From: Bacillota bacterium
Lineage (GTDB): Bacteria; Bacillota; Desulfitobacteriia; Desulfitobacteriales; Desulfitobacteriaceae
Direction of reading: 5' to 3'
Length of the DNA: 10,500 bases
Assembly: GCA_023390635.1 (NCBI GenBank)
Contig: JAEWCM010000031.1
Coordinates: forward strand, 1 to 10,500
In this document: one piece after another, positions 1 to 6,728 of the stretch
Layout of the letters: the number at the start of each line of letters is the position of its first letter
How positions within the stretch are numbered: position 1 is the stretch's first letter
Program-made: the position numbers and the translations under genes
Notes under the pieces: generated by a model
The model's input: only the letters and a program-made list of their open reading frames with translations
The model's database searches: none
What the model was told of the DNA's origin: nothing

Positions 1-1
1 A

Positions 2-436
2 TATGGGAGAGTGCGTCAAGCTGTAAACTATGGGATGGTTGGAGCAACGTTGATTATGGTGCTTGGATTTTTGCTTGTGGAGATCTTCCCCCACGCTTTA
101 ATGGGAATCTTTGTGGACGCGACAGAAAAAGTGGCTTTGGTAAATTTAGGGGCGGAAGGAATGCGGATTTTCTTATTCGCTTTACCGGTGATCGGTTTTC
201 AATTTATTGGTTCGGGCTATTTTCAGGCTACGAGTCAGCCGCGAAAATCATTATTTCTCAGCCTTTCCAGGCAAATTATATTTCTTGTTCCTCTCATCTA
301 TATTTTGCCTAAATTATTTGGACTTGGATTGGACGGAATTTGGCTGTCAGGTCCAATTTCTGATACTCTTTCCGCCCTGGTGACTTTTGTCATGATCCAA
401 AAGGATTTTCAAAAATTAAAAATTGCTGTAGCATGA
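2..436 (+). CDS. MATE-family efflux transporter, C-terminal fragment (cut by window edge)
   Basis: This is the last ~144 residues of a multidrug and toxin extrusion (MATE) transporter, an inner-membrane antiporter that exports cationic compounds using a Na+ or H+ gradient. The reading frame is open to the left edge, so the GTG at 11 is not a credible start and the gene begins outside the window. Visible are strongly hydrophobic stretches, for example around MVGATLIMVLGFLLVEIF and IIFLVPLIYILP, typical of the final four transmembrane helices. Family-like signatures include ALPVIGFQFIGSGYFQAT and the following RQIIFLVPL, then GLDGIWLSGPISD near the C-terminus. Full-length MATE proteins have about 450 residues and 12 helices, so roughly two thirds is missing. 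The gene ends in TGA 55 bases before the next CDS with no obvious terminator, so read-through is possible. Substrate cannot be told from this part. Confidence 0.88.
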   Translation, partial: YGRVRQAVNYGMVGATLIMVLGFLLVEIFPHALMGIFVDATEKVALVNLGAEGMRIFLFALPVIGFQFIGSGYFQATSQPRKSLFLSLSRQIIFLVPLIYILPKLFGLGLDGIWLSGPISDTLSALVTFVMIQKDFQKLKIAVA

Positions 437-491
437 TGGAGGAATTTCATTTATCCTATACTTAAGGAGTATGAGGAGGAGTGAGTGAAGG

Positions 492-1211
492 ATGCCGACC
501 ATTGAACCTTATTACAGCAAGAAAATGACTTGTCCGCTGTGCGATACAGAGTTTACCACATCCAGAGTACGTTCCAGGGCAGCCATTCCCTCAGTCATTG
601 ACAGTGACTTTTGTGCTCATTATAAAGAGAAGAATGTAAACCCTAATTATTACGCCGTGAATGTTTGCCCTGAATGCGGATATGCCTATACGGAAGAGTT
701 CAGCCCTAATTTCCCTGCGGGGACCAAAGGGATTTTGGAAAAGAAGGTATCCCAGAATTGGGAAAAACGGGCATATGATGGAGAGCGGGACGGAATGAAA
801 GCGATGGCGACTTTTAAGCTCGCCATTTTGAGCGCTACCCTGAAGAAGGAGAAACATGTCGTGATGGGCAATCTCTGCCTGCGTTTGGCCTGGATCTACC
901 GGATTGAGGAAGAGACTGATCAGGAAGAGCGTTTTCTGAGATTGGCAGTTGAAGAATTTGAGAAGTCCTATCTTGATTCGGATTTTACAGCTACATCTAT
1001 GTCCGAATTGAGAATGCTCTATATGATTGGGGAATTGAACCGGCGTTTGAAGGACTATCAGAAAGCTATTACTTATTTTTCTAAAATCGTGGAGCATCCG
1101 AAAAAGAGTACAGAGATGAAAACGGTAAATATGGCCAGAGAACAATGGAGCTTAGCGATGGAGGAATACCGTAAGCTGCAAGGTCAAAACCAAGAAGAGC
1201 AAGACTCCTAA
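492..1211 (+). CDS. DUF2225 domain protein with zinc-binding-type CxxC pairs and helical (TPR-like) C-terminus
   Basis: This 239-residue cytoplasmic protein has no signal peptide or membrane segment. The N-terminus has a CPLC motif (C14, C17) and a CPECGY motif (C59, C62), with a further C41/H43, which suggests a structural zinc site. From about residue 100 on it is helical and charged. Residues around 120-205 (a GNLCLRLAWIY-like helix and a LKDYQKAITYFSKIV helix) resemble tetratricopeptide repeats. This arrangement matches the DUF2225 family, which is widespread in Firmicutes and has no established function. The ATG at 492 is chosen because an in-frame TGA lies at 486-488 and a purine-rich GAGGAGGA at 473-480 sits upstream. 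A hairpin terminator follows. A scaffold or protein-interaction role is an inference from the repeats only. Confidence 0.85.
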   Translation: MPTIEPYYSKKMTCPLCDTEFTTSRVRSRAAIPSVIDSDFCAHYKEKNVNPNYYAVNVCPECGYAYTEEFSPNFPAGTKGILEKKVSQNWEKRAYDGERDGMKAMATFKLAILSATLKKEKHVVMGNLCLRLAWIYRIEEETDQEERFLRLAVEEFEKSYLDSDFTATSMSELRMLYMIGELNRRLKDYQKAITYFSKIVEHPKKSTEMKTVNMAREQWSLAMEEYRKLQGQNQEEQDS

Positions 1212-1251
1212 AAGATTTCAAGCAGGAGAAGCTATACATTTAAAGAGAAAG

Positions 1252-1290
1252 AACTGCCGACGGAAACCTTCTGTAGGGCAGTTTCTTTTT
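1252..1290 (+). terminator. Rho-independent terminator after the DUF2225 gene
   Basis: The outer arms AACTGCC (1252-1258) and GGCAGTT (1277-1283) pair perfectly. The inner arms ACGGAA (1260-1265) and TTCTGT (1269-1274) pair with one G-U, leaving an ACC loop. The stem is followed by TCTTTTT (1284-1290). It separates the MATE/DUF2225 transcript from tex. Confidence 0.85.
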
Positions 1291-1358
1291 GGTGTATCGG
1301 GTCAAAACTATTCATAATCACCTTATTCTGGTAAGATAATAGAGTAACCGCGGATCAC

Positions 1359-1364
1359 AGGAGG
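1359..1364 (+). promoter_or_regulatory. Ribosome binding site that fixes the TTG start of tex
   Basis: A perfect AGGAGG lies 7 bases before the TTG at 1372. The first in-frame ATG is at 1387, too far (22 bases) for this site, so the TTG is the supported start. Confidence 0.8.
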
Positions 1365-1371
1365 AACGATT

Positions 1372-3546
1372 TTGGATTATGCACAGATGTTAGCTCAGGA
1401 ACTGGGCTTGAGAATACCTCAGGTAAGAGAAACCATAAAGCTTTTGGATGATGGAAATACCATTCCTTTTATTGCTCGCTATCGTAAAGAAGTGACGGGG
1501 GAAATGGACGAAAATGTATTGCGCACCTTGGTGGAGCGCTTAGACTATTTACGTCGCTTGGATGAGCGGAAGACAGAGGTTTTGCGCTTAATTGACGAGC
1601 AAGGCAAGCTGACGGAGGAATTAGCAGCGCAGATTCACGGGGCAAAAATTCTCCAGGAAGTGGAAGATCTGTACCGTCCGTATAAGCAGAAGCGCCGGAC
1701 GAAAGCCACGATAGCCAGAGAGAAGGGATTGGAACCTCTGGCACTATGGATTTTACTCCAGGAGAAGGGTGGAAAATTAAAGGCAGAGGCAGAGAAATAT
1801 ATTCAGCCTGAACAGGGTGTGGAGAGTACGGAAGAGGCTGTTCAGGGTGCAATGGATATTATCGCGGAAATGATTTCCGATGATGCGGCTGTGCGTAAAG
1901 AAATCCGGGACAGGACTTTTCGGTTGGGGGAAGTAGTATCGGCAGGGCGCAAGGAAGAAGAGCGCTCTGTGTATGAGATGTACTACGATTACAAGGAACC
2001 GGTGCGGCAAATTCCTCCTCACCGGATTTTAGCGTTAAACCGGGGCGAGAAAGAGGAAAAGCTCACAGTAAAATTAGAGGTTCCCATGGCCCAAATCGAA
2101 GAGGTCTTGGCCAAACATTTTGCTCACGTCGCTTTGGATTTGGCAGGAGGAGAGAATGAATGCAGCCGCTGTGTGCACTTATCGGCTCAAGATGCTTATA
2201 AAAGACTGATTGCACCTTCCATTGAACGGGAAGTACGGGCTGAATTGACAGCAAAAGCAGAGGAGCAGGCGATTAAAGTTTTTGCCGCTAATCTTCGCCA
2301 GCTTTTGCTCCAACCTCCTGTTCAAGGCAAGACCGTATTGGGACTTGATCCAGGATTCCGGACAGGGTGCAAGTGGGCTATTGTGGATGAGACGGGAAAA
2401 CTCCTTAAGGTGGGTGTGATCTATCCTCATCACTCTCAGGGAAAGAGAGAAGAGGCAAAAGCACAGCTAAAGACAATAATCGGTGAATACCGGGTGGAGA
2501 TTGTAGCGATCGGCAACGGAACCGCTTCACGGGAAACCGAAGAAGTGGTGGCTGAGGTGATTAAAGAAGGCGCGCTTTCCACAGAATTCATTATGGTCAG
2601 TGAAGCCGGAGCTTCTGTTTATTCTGCTTCCAAACTGGCAGGAGAAGAGTTCCCTGAATTTGACCTTTCGTTGCGCAGTGCTGTATCCATTGCCCGGCGC
2701 TTGCAAGATCCCTTGGCGGAATTGGTAAAAATAGAGCCGAAAGCGGTGGGAGTAGGCCAGTATCAACATGATGTCACACCCAAACGTTTAGAGGAATCGC
2801 TGCATGGAGTTGTGGAGTCTTGTGTGAACGCGGTGGGCGTGGATTTGAATACCGCTTCTCCTTCTCTTCTTCAATATGTGGCAGGAGTTAAGCCGTCAAT
2901 TGCTAAAAATATTGTGTCCTGGCGGGAAAGTCACGGTAAATTCAGGCAGAGGGAAGAGTTGAAGCAGGTACCCCGTCTAGGGGAAGCCAGCTTCATCCAG
3001 TGCGCAGGTTTTATCCGCTTGCCGGAAGGAGACAATCCCTTGGAGAATACGCCTGTTCATCCTGAATCCTATGTCTTGGCGGAGCAGATTTTGCAGGCCG
3101 CCGGAATAGAGAAAACTGATCTTCGTTCCCGACCGCAGGAGGTTCGGGAAGCTTTGGGACAATTGAATGGCAATGAGCTGGCTGCACGGTTTGGAGCGGG
3201 TTTGCCTACAGTGAAGGATATTCTGGCTGCCTTACAGAAACCAGGCCGGGATCCACGGGAGGATTTACCCAGACCAATGCTGCGGCAGGACGTTGTCCAT
3301 ATGGAAGATCTGAAGGAAGGGATGGTTTTGGAAGGAACGGTACGGAATGTGGTAGACTTTGGGGCTTTTGTGGATATCGGGGTAAAACATGACGGACTGG
3401 TTCATATCTCACAGCTAACCTCCCGTAAACGGGTGAAGCACCCTATGGAAATAGTGGCGGTAGGGGACATCGTCAAAGTTAAAGTGATTCAGTTGGATGC
3501 AGAGCGGGGCCGAATCGGCCTGAGCATGTTGGGAATAGAAGACTAG
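1372..3546 (+). CDS. tex: Tex family S1 RNA-binding protein / transcription accessory protein
   Basis: This 724-residue protein has the usual length and domain order of Tex (B. subtilis YdcI is about 720 residues, E. coli YhgF about 770). The N-terminal helical domain (about 1-300) contains the family stretch DGNTIPFIARYRKEVTGEMD near residue 27. A YqgF/RuvC-like fold begins near residue 320 with LGLDPGFRTGCKWAIVD and continues to about 450. Helix-hairpin-helix units occupy about 490-560 (NTASPSLLQYVAGV, then the VPRLGEASF region). A C-terminal S1 RNA-binding domain runs about 644-720 (GTVRNVVDFGAFVDIGVKHDG). Tex binds nucleic acids and has been linked to transcription and toxin-gene expression, but its precise role is unsettled. 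It starts at TTG with a strong ribosome site. The amidohydrolase follows after 27 bases, so co-transcription is likely. Confidence 0.96.
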   Translation: MDYAQMLAQELGLRIPQVRETIKLLDDGNTIPFIARYRKEVTGEMDENVLRTLVERLDYLRRLDERKTEVLRLIDEQGKLTEELAAQIHGAKILQEVEDLYRPYKQKRRTKATIAREKGLEPLALWILLQEKGGKLKAEAEKYIQPEQGVESTEEAVQGAMDIIAEMISDDAAVRKEIRDRTFRLGEVVSAGRKEEERSVYEMYYDYKEPVRQIPPHRILALNRGEKEEKLTVKLEVPMAQIEEVLAKHFAHVALDLAGGENECSRCVHLSAQDAYKRLIAPSIEREVRAELTAKAEEQAIKVFAANLRQLLLQPPVQGKTVLGLDPGFRTGCKWAIVDETGKLLKVGVIYPHHSQGKREEAKAQLKTIIGEYRVEIVAIGNGTASRETEEVVAEVIKEGALSTEFIMVSEAGASVYSASKLAGEEFPEFDLSLRSAVSIARRLQDPLAELVKIEPKAVGVGQYQHDVTPKRLEESLHGVVESCVNAVGVDLNTASPSLLQYVAGVKPSIAKNIVSWRESHGKFRQREELKQVPRLGEASFIQCAGFIRLPEGDNPLENTPVHPESYVLAEQILQAAGIEKTDLRSRPQEVREALGQLNGNELAARFGAGLPTVKDILAALQKPGRDPREDLPRPMLRQDVVHMEDLKEGMVLEGTVRNVVDFGAFVDIGVKHDGLVHISQLTSRKRVKHPMEIVAVGDIVKVKVIQLDAERGRIGLSMLGIED

Positions 3547-3573
3547 AAATTATATTAAATTGGAGGGGAAAGC

Positions 3574-4737
3574 ATGACGAACCAAATATTTATCCATGAC
3601 GGACAGATTAAGACCATGGCAGGACAGGAGTTTCGCGGGAGTCTTTTAATTGAAAACGGAAAAATTAAAGCGATGGGTGAGGATTTAATCGCACCGGCCG
3701 GGGCGCAGGTCATTGAAGCGGCAGGCCGTCTGGTTTTGCCGGGTTTCATTGATGCGCATTGCCATGTGGGGATTGCGGAAGAGATTTATCGGGAAGAAGG
3801 AGAGGACAGCAATGAGATGACTGAACCTGTCACTCCTGAAATGAGAGCATTGGATGGGATCAATCCTGAAGATGAGGGATTCCGGGATGCCCGTTTGGGC
3901 GGGATCACCACAGTGTTTACCGGACCGGGAAGCGGCAATGTAATCGGTGGTACCAGTCTGGTGATGAAGACTGCCGGTAAGGTGATCGATAAAATGTTGC
4001 TTCGCGAACCGGCAGGATTAAAGATTGCTTTTGGAGAAAACCCTAAAACTGTGTATGGGGAACAAAAAAAGATGCCCATGACCAGAATGGGGATTGCCGC
4101 CCTCCTCAGGCAGGCGCTGGCGGATGCCCAAACTTATCAGGAAAAGTTAAAAGAGGGCATGGATGATGCGGAAAAGAAACCGGAACGGGATTTGGGAATG
4201 GAAGCAATGATCCGGGTTCTGGAAGGAGAGATCCCTCTGCGGGCTCATGCTCACCGGGCCGATGACATTATGACTGCCTTGCGGATTGCCCGTGAGTTTA
4301 AAGTGGATATTGTGATCGAGCATTGTACAGAAGGGCATAAAATAGCGGAGGAACTGGCCGAATATGGTTGTCCTGCGGTGGTAGGACCATCGCTCAGCAA
4401 CCGTGCCAAAGTGGAATTAAAGGATAAAAGTTTTAAGACTCCCGGAGTGCTGGCTAAAGCGGGTGTCAAAGTGGCCATTATGACTGACCACCCAGTGATT
4501 CCTTTGGAACAGCTTCCTCTTTGTGCCGCTCTGGCGGTAAAAGAAGGACTTGATCCGGAAGAAGGGCTGAAGGCTATTACTATCAATGCAGCAGAAATTT
4601 TAGGAGTAAGTGATCGGGTGGGTTCACTGGAAATCGGAAAAGATGCTGATTTAGTAATCTGGAGTGAACATCCTTTTCAGATGATGGCTCGTCCGGAAGT
4701 GGTGTTGATTGATGGCAAGATGGTCAGCCCGGAGTAG
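3574..4737 (+). CDS. Metal-dependent amidohydrolase (imidazolonepropionase-like group), substrate unknown
   Basis: This 387-residue cytoplasmic enzyme belongs to the amidohydrolase superfamily. The N-terminal beta-sandwich part leads into GFIDAHCHVG with the metal-binding HxH pair (H62, H64). Further expected ligand or catalytic residues are seen in RAHAHRADD (H225, H227), IEHCTEGH (H250, H255) and IMTDH (D305, H306). The C-terminal end ADLVIWSEHPF is the usual return to the sandwich domain. Relatives are loosely annotated as imidazolonepropionase or related amidohydrolases (COG1228). No other histidine-degradation gene is nearby, so calling it HutI is not justified. The start has GGAGG at 3562-3566, 7 bases before the ATG. 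It probably shares a transcript with tex, although no functional link is evident. The reaction is presumably hydrolysis of an amide, cyclic amide or similar bond. Confidence 0.88.
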   Translation: MTNQIFIHDGQIKTMAGQEFRGSLLIENGKIKAMGEDLIAPAGAQVIEAAGRLVLPGFIDAHCHVGIAEEIYREEGEDSNEMTEPVTPEMRALDGINPEDEGFRDARLGGITTVFTGPGSGNVIGGTSLVMKTAGKVIDKMLLREPAGLKIAFGENPKTVYGEQKKMPMTRMGIAALLRQALADAQTYQEKLKEGMDDAEKKPERDLGMEAMIRVLEGEIPLRAHAHRADDIMTALRIAREFKVDIVIEHCTEGHKIAEELAEYGCPAVVGPSLSNRAKVELKDKSFKTPGVLAKAGVKVAIMTDHPVIPLEQLPLCAALAVKEGLDPEEGLKAITINAAEILGVSDRVGSLEIGKDADLVIWSEHPFQMMARPEVVLIDGKMVSPE

Positions 4738-4803
4738 GAATAAGCTGATTCTTCATCCTCTTTTATTTCTCAGAGAAAAAGGATAAAATAGATTTGTTTA
4801 AGC

Positions 4804-4832
4804 TTGGCTCACTGAAGAGCACGCAAGATACT
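4804..4832 (+). promoter_or_regulatory. Candidate sigma-A-type promoter of the tsaE-tsaB-rimI-tsaD operon
   Basis: TTGGCT (4804-4809) and GATACT (4827-4832) are 17 bases apart, each matching 4 of 6 consensus positions. Transcription would start near 4839, giving a short leader before the ATG at 4855. An alternative -10, TATAAA at 4832-4837, overlaps but has no good -35. The 117-base gap upstream of tsaE makes a promoter here likely; the exact site is uncertain. Confidence 0.35.
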
Positions 4833-4854
4833 ATAAAACTTTGGAGCATATGGA

Positions 4855-5334
4855 ATGGAATTCATGATACAAACTAATTCACCTGAAGAGACATTGAAAG
4901 TGGGTAAAAAACTGGGAAGTTGCCTGCATGGCGGGGATGTAATTGCTTTGTACGGGGGGCTGGGAGCAGGAAAAACTGCCCTGGCCCAGGGCATCAGTCA
5001 GTCTTTGCAGATCAGCGAGCCGGTGATCAGCCCTACTTTTACGCTTATCCACGAATATAAAGGGGTACAGAATAACATCCCTGTCAAATTGGTTCATATG
5101 GACTTATACCGCCTTCAACATCCGGAGGAAGGGGAGGTTATCGGGGTAGAAGATGCTTTTCAGCCTGATGCGATTTGTTTAATTGAATGGCCGGAAATCT
5201 GTGCCGATCTGCTTCCCCATGACCGACTGGATATTAGAATCGAAGGCAACGGAGACCTGCCGCGAATTTTTCGCATATCAGGGGCAGAAGAATGGGATGA
5301 AAGGTTGAAAGGGCTCAAAGAGGAGACAGTATGA
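4855..5334 (+). CDS. tsaE: tRNA threonylcarbamoyladenosine biosynthesis ATPase TsaE
   Basis: TsaE (YjeE/YdiB) is the P-loop ATPase that drives turnover of the TsaB-TsaD complex during t6A37 modification of ANN-decoding tRNAs in the cytoplasm. This 159-residue protein has the normal length. The Walker A motif GGLGAGKT is at 34-41. Family motifs SPTFTLIHEY (from S59), HMDLYRL (81-87, with the conserved D83) and IEWPE (110-114) are all intact. The ATG at 4855 is preceded by GGAG at 4843-4846 with an 8-base spacer. A nearby ATG at 4850 is out of frame, and the in-frame ATG at 4864 is too far from the ribosome site. The stop overlaps the tsaB start in an ATGA junction, which implies translational coupling. 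It is the first gene of the operon. Confidence 0.97.
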   Translation: MEFMIQTNSPEETLKVGKKLGSCLHGGDVIALYGGLGAGKTALAQGISQSLQISEPVISPTFTLIHEYKGVQNNIPVKLVHMDLYRLQHPEEGEVIGVEDAFQPDAICLIEWPEICADLLPHDRLDIRIEGNGDLPRIFRISGAEEWDERLKGLKEETV

Positions 5335-6137
5335 AATATTTAACGATTGATACCACTACCAAGGTGACAGCCTTAAGCTTGGCGGAAGATGGAAAGCTGA
5401 TGGCTGAGGGTTTTTTACATACAACTAAAAATCATTCGGAACGGCTGATTCCTATGCTTGACCAACTGATGAAGACGGCTAACTGGGAATTGAAAGAGCT
5501 TTCTCTGATCGGGGTGGTCAGAGGGCCAGGTTCCTTTACCGGTATCCGAATTGGAATTGCTACCGGTCAAGGTTTGGCACAGGTGCTGAGGATTCCCGTG
5601 ATAGGGGTTTTGTCTTTAGACGCATTGGCCTGGGCCGGATGGGGGCGGGAAGCAGACATTGTCCCTATTCTGGATGCACGGAAAAACGAATGGTATACTG
5701 CCCGCTATTCCTGGTTGGGGAAGGCAGATGAGACAGAAAGAGAGAACGGCACGGAAAACGCTGAAATGTCTGGCCCCAAATGTCTGACTCAGCCTAAGGC
5801 TATCGCGCCGGATGACTGGTTGGCTGAGTTAAAGGACTTGGGGCGGAAGATCTGCTTTGTGGGGGACGCGGCGGAGAAAAACCGTTCCCTGATTAGCTCC
5901 ATACTTGGTGAGAATGGAATTGCTCTGCCAGAATACCAGAGTTTGCCGCGGGGGGCTTACGCTGCTCAGGCAGTCTGGTACCAATACAGACTGGAACAGT
6001 TAAAAGAAGTGAAAGACCCTGAAACAGGACGGGAGTATGATCCTGTCACGGTTGAACCATTTTATATTCGTCTGTCTGAGGCCGAAGTTAATTGGGCTAA
6101 GAAAGAGGAAGCGAGGAAGCAGCACGATGAACGGTGA
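5331..6137 (+). CDS. tsaB: tRNA threonylcarbamoyladenosine biosynthesis protein TsaB
   Basis: TsaB (YeaZ/YdiC) is an ASKHA-fold, catalytically inactive paralogue of TsaD that dimerises with it and organises the t6A transfer complex. The N-terminal LTIDTTTKVTALSL strand-turn (4-17), the NHSERLIPML helix (34-43) and the hallmark RGPGSFTGIRIG (64-75) are intact. At 268 residues it is longer than the usual ~230. The extra length includes a hydrophilic, Glu/Asn-rich stretch at about residues 131-150 between the YSWLG strand and the rest of the C-terminal part, probably a surface loop. AGGAG at 5321-5325 precedes the start. It overlaps tsaE by 4 bases and rimI by 11 bases, so the three are surely co-translated. 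Confidence 0.96.
   Translation: MKYLTIDTTTKVTALSLAEDGKLMAEGFLHTTKNHSERLIPMLDQLMKTANWELKELSLIGVVRGPGSFTGIRIGIATGQGLAQVLRIPVIGVLSLDALAWAGWGREADIVPILDARKNEWYTARYSWLGKADETERENGTENAEMSGPKCLTQPKAIAPDDWLAELKDLGRKICFVGDAAEKNRSLISSILGENGIALPEYQSLPRGAYAAQAVWYQYRLEQLKEVKDPETGREYDPVTVEPFYIRLSEAEVNWAKKEEARKQHDER
6114..6119 (+). promoter_or_regulatory. Ribosome binding site selecting the rimI start
   Basis: AGGAAG lies inside the 3' end of tsaB, 7 bases before the ATG at 6127. It supports this start over the longer open frame that reaches back to 6037, which would overlap tsaB by 101 bases and add an unfamily-like basic N-terminus. Confidence 0.6.
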
Positions 6138-6645
6138 AAGCCCCGACTCAATCCAGGGAGCAGGAAGAACTTATGCTGAACGGGGGATCGTTCGTCGCAT
6201 GAGTATGGAAGATTTGGGAGCAGTTCTTAAGATCGAACAAAGCTCTTTTCCCACTCCTTGGACTTCCCACGCTTTTGCTACAGAGTTGAGAGACAATGAA
6301 TATGCTTGCTACTTCTGTTTGGAGTCAGAAAGCAAGGTAATTGGTTATATGGGCTTATGGTTTATTCTGGATGAGGGTCATATCACCAATATCGCTATTT
6401 CTCCGGATTTCAGGCATCAAGGATGGGGAAAGTTTCTCCTTAGTACAGTGATGCAGCGGATGGCGGAAAATGGAATGGAACGGATGACTTTGGAAGTGCG
6501 TGCTACCAACTATTCGGCACAAAAGCTTTATGAACAATTGGGATTCACCAAGGCGGGAGTTCGCAAAGGCTATTATATTGACAATCAGGAAGATGCTATT
6601 ATCATGTGGGCAGAGCTGCCGGGACATCAGATAATACATGGATGA
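6127..6645 (+). CDS. rimI: Ribosomal protein bS18-type alanine N-acetyltransferase RimI (GNAT)
   Basis: This is a GNAT-fold N-terminal acetyltransferase using acetyl-CoA. In E. coli RimI acetylates the N-terminal alanine of ribosomal protein S18. Homologues in tsa operons are annotated the same way, but the substrate here is inferred. From the start at 6127 the protein has 172 residues, with about 20 extra before the typical RRMSMEDL opening; an in-frame ATG at 6199 would give a shorter form. The IEQSSFPTPWT motif, the acetyl-CoA loop RHQGWG (96-101), and E123 in LEVRATN with Y135 in KLYEQLGF are present. E123 and Y135 are 12 residues apart, as are E. coli E103 and Y115. It overlaps the end of tsaB by 11 bases. 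Confidence 0.92.
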   Translation: MNGESPDSIQGAGRTYAERGIVRRMSMEDLGAVLKIEQSSFPTPWTSHAFATELRDNEYACYFCLESESKVIGYMGLWFILDEGHITNIAISPDFRHQGWGKFLLSTVMQRMAENGMERMTLEVRATNYSAQKLYEQLGFTKAGVRKGYYIDNQEDAIIMWAELPGHQIIHG

Positions 6646-6710
6646 AAATAGATTTTGGCTTGTAACGAGTTGAAGCAGGTAAGTTGGGGAATGTATATGA
6701 GGAACGGTAG

Positions 6711-6728
6711 ATGAGAAAATGCAAATGA
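6711..6728 (+). other. Possible five-codon leader ORF coupled to tsaD
   Basis: An ATG at 6711 opens a five-codon frame (MRKCK) that ends at TGA 6726-6728, overlapping the ATG at 6725 in an ATGA junction. The best ribosome-site match, GAGGA at 6699-6703, is 7 bases from this ATG but 15 from the tsaD ATG at 6719. Reinitiation at 6725 could therefore start TsaD. It may also be chance. Confidence 0.2.

Noticed and set aside
458..472. Small inverted repeat ATACT-TAAGG-AGTAT upstream of the DUF2225 gene
   Set aside because: It is only 5 bp with an AT-rich stem. It could weakly cover one purine-rich site, but the GAGGAGGA nearer the start is free.
591..1145. 184-codon open frame on the - strand opposite the DUF2225 gene
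   Set aside because: It has no family-like motifs and lies fully antisense to a well-supported gene with CxxC motifs.
1301..1340. Promoter for tex with GATAAT at 1335-1340
   Set aside because: The -10-like element is good, but no acceptable -35 lies at 16-18 bases, so the site could not be assigned although a promoter after the terminator is expected.
3786..4079. Antisense open frame inside the amidohydrolase gene
   Set aside because: It is a low-complexity Ser/Pro-rich translation, typical of a shadow of a coding strand. The + strand has intact catalytic motifs.
4755..4790. Hairpin-like stretch between the amidohydrolase and tsaE
   Set aside because: ATCCT and AGGAT arms exist, but the inner stem is broken by mismatches and no T-run follows, so it is not called as a terminator.
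6037..6126. Earlier ATG for rimI giving 202 residues
   Set aside because: It would overlap tsaB by 101 bases. The added N-terminus is basic and hydrophobic, unlike RimI, and the ATG at 6127 has a properly spaced ribosome site.
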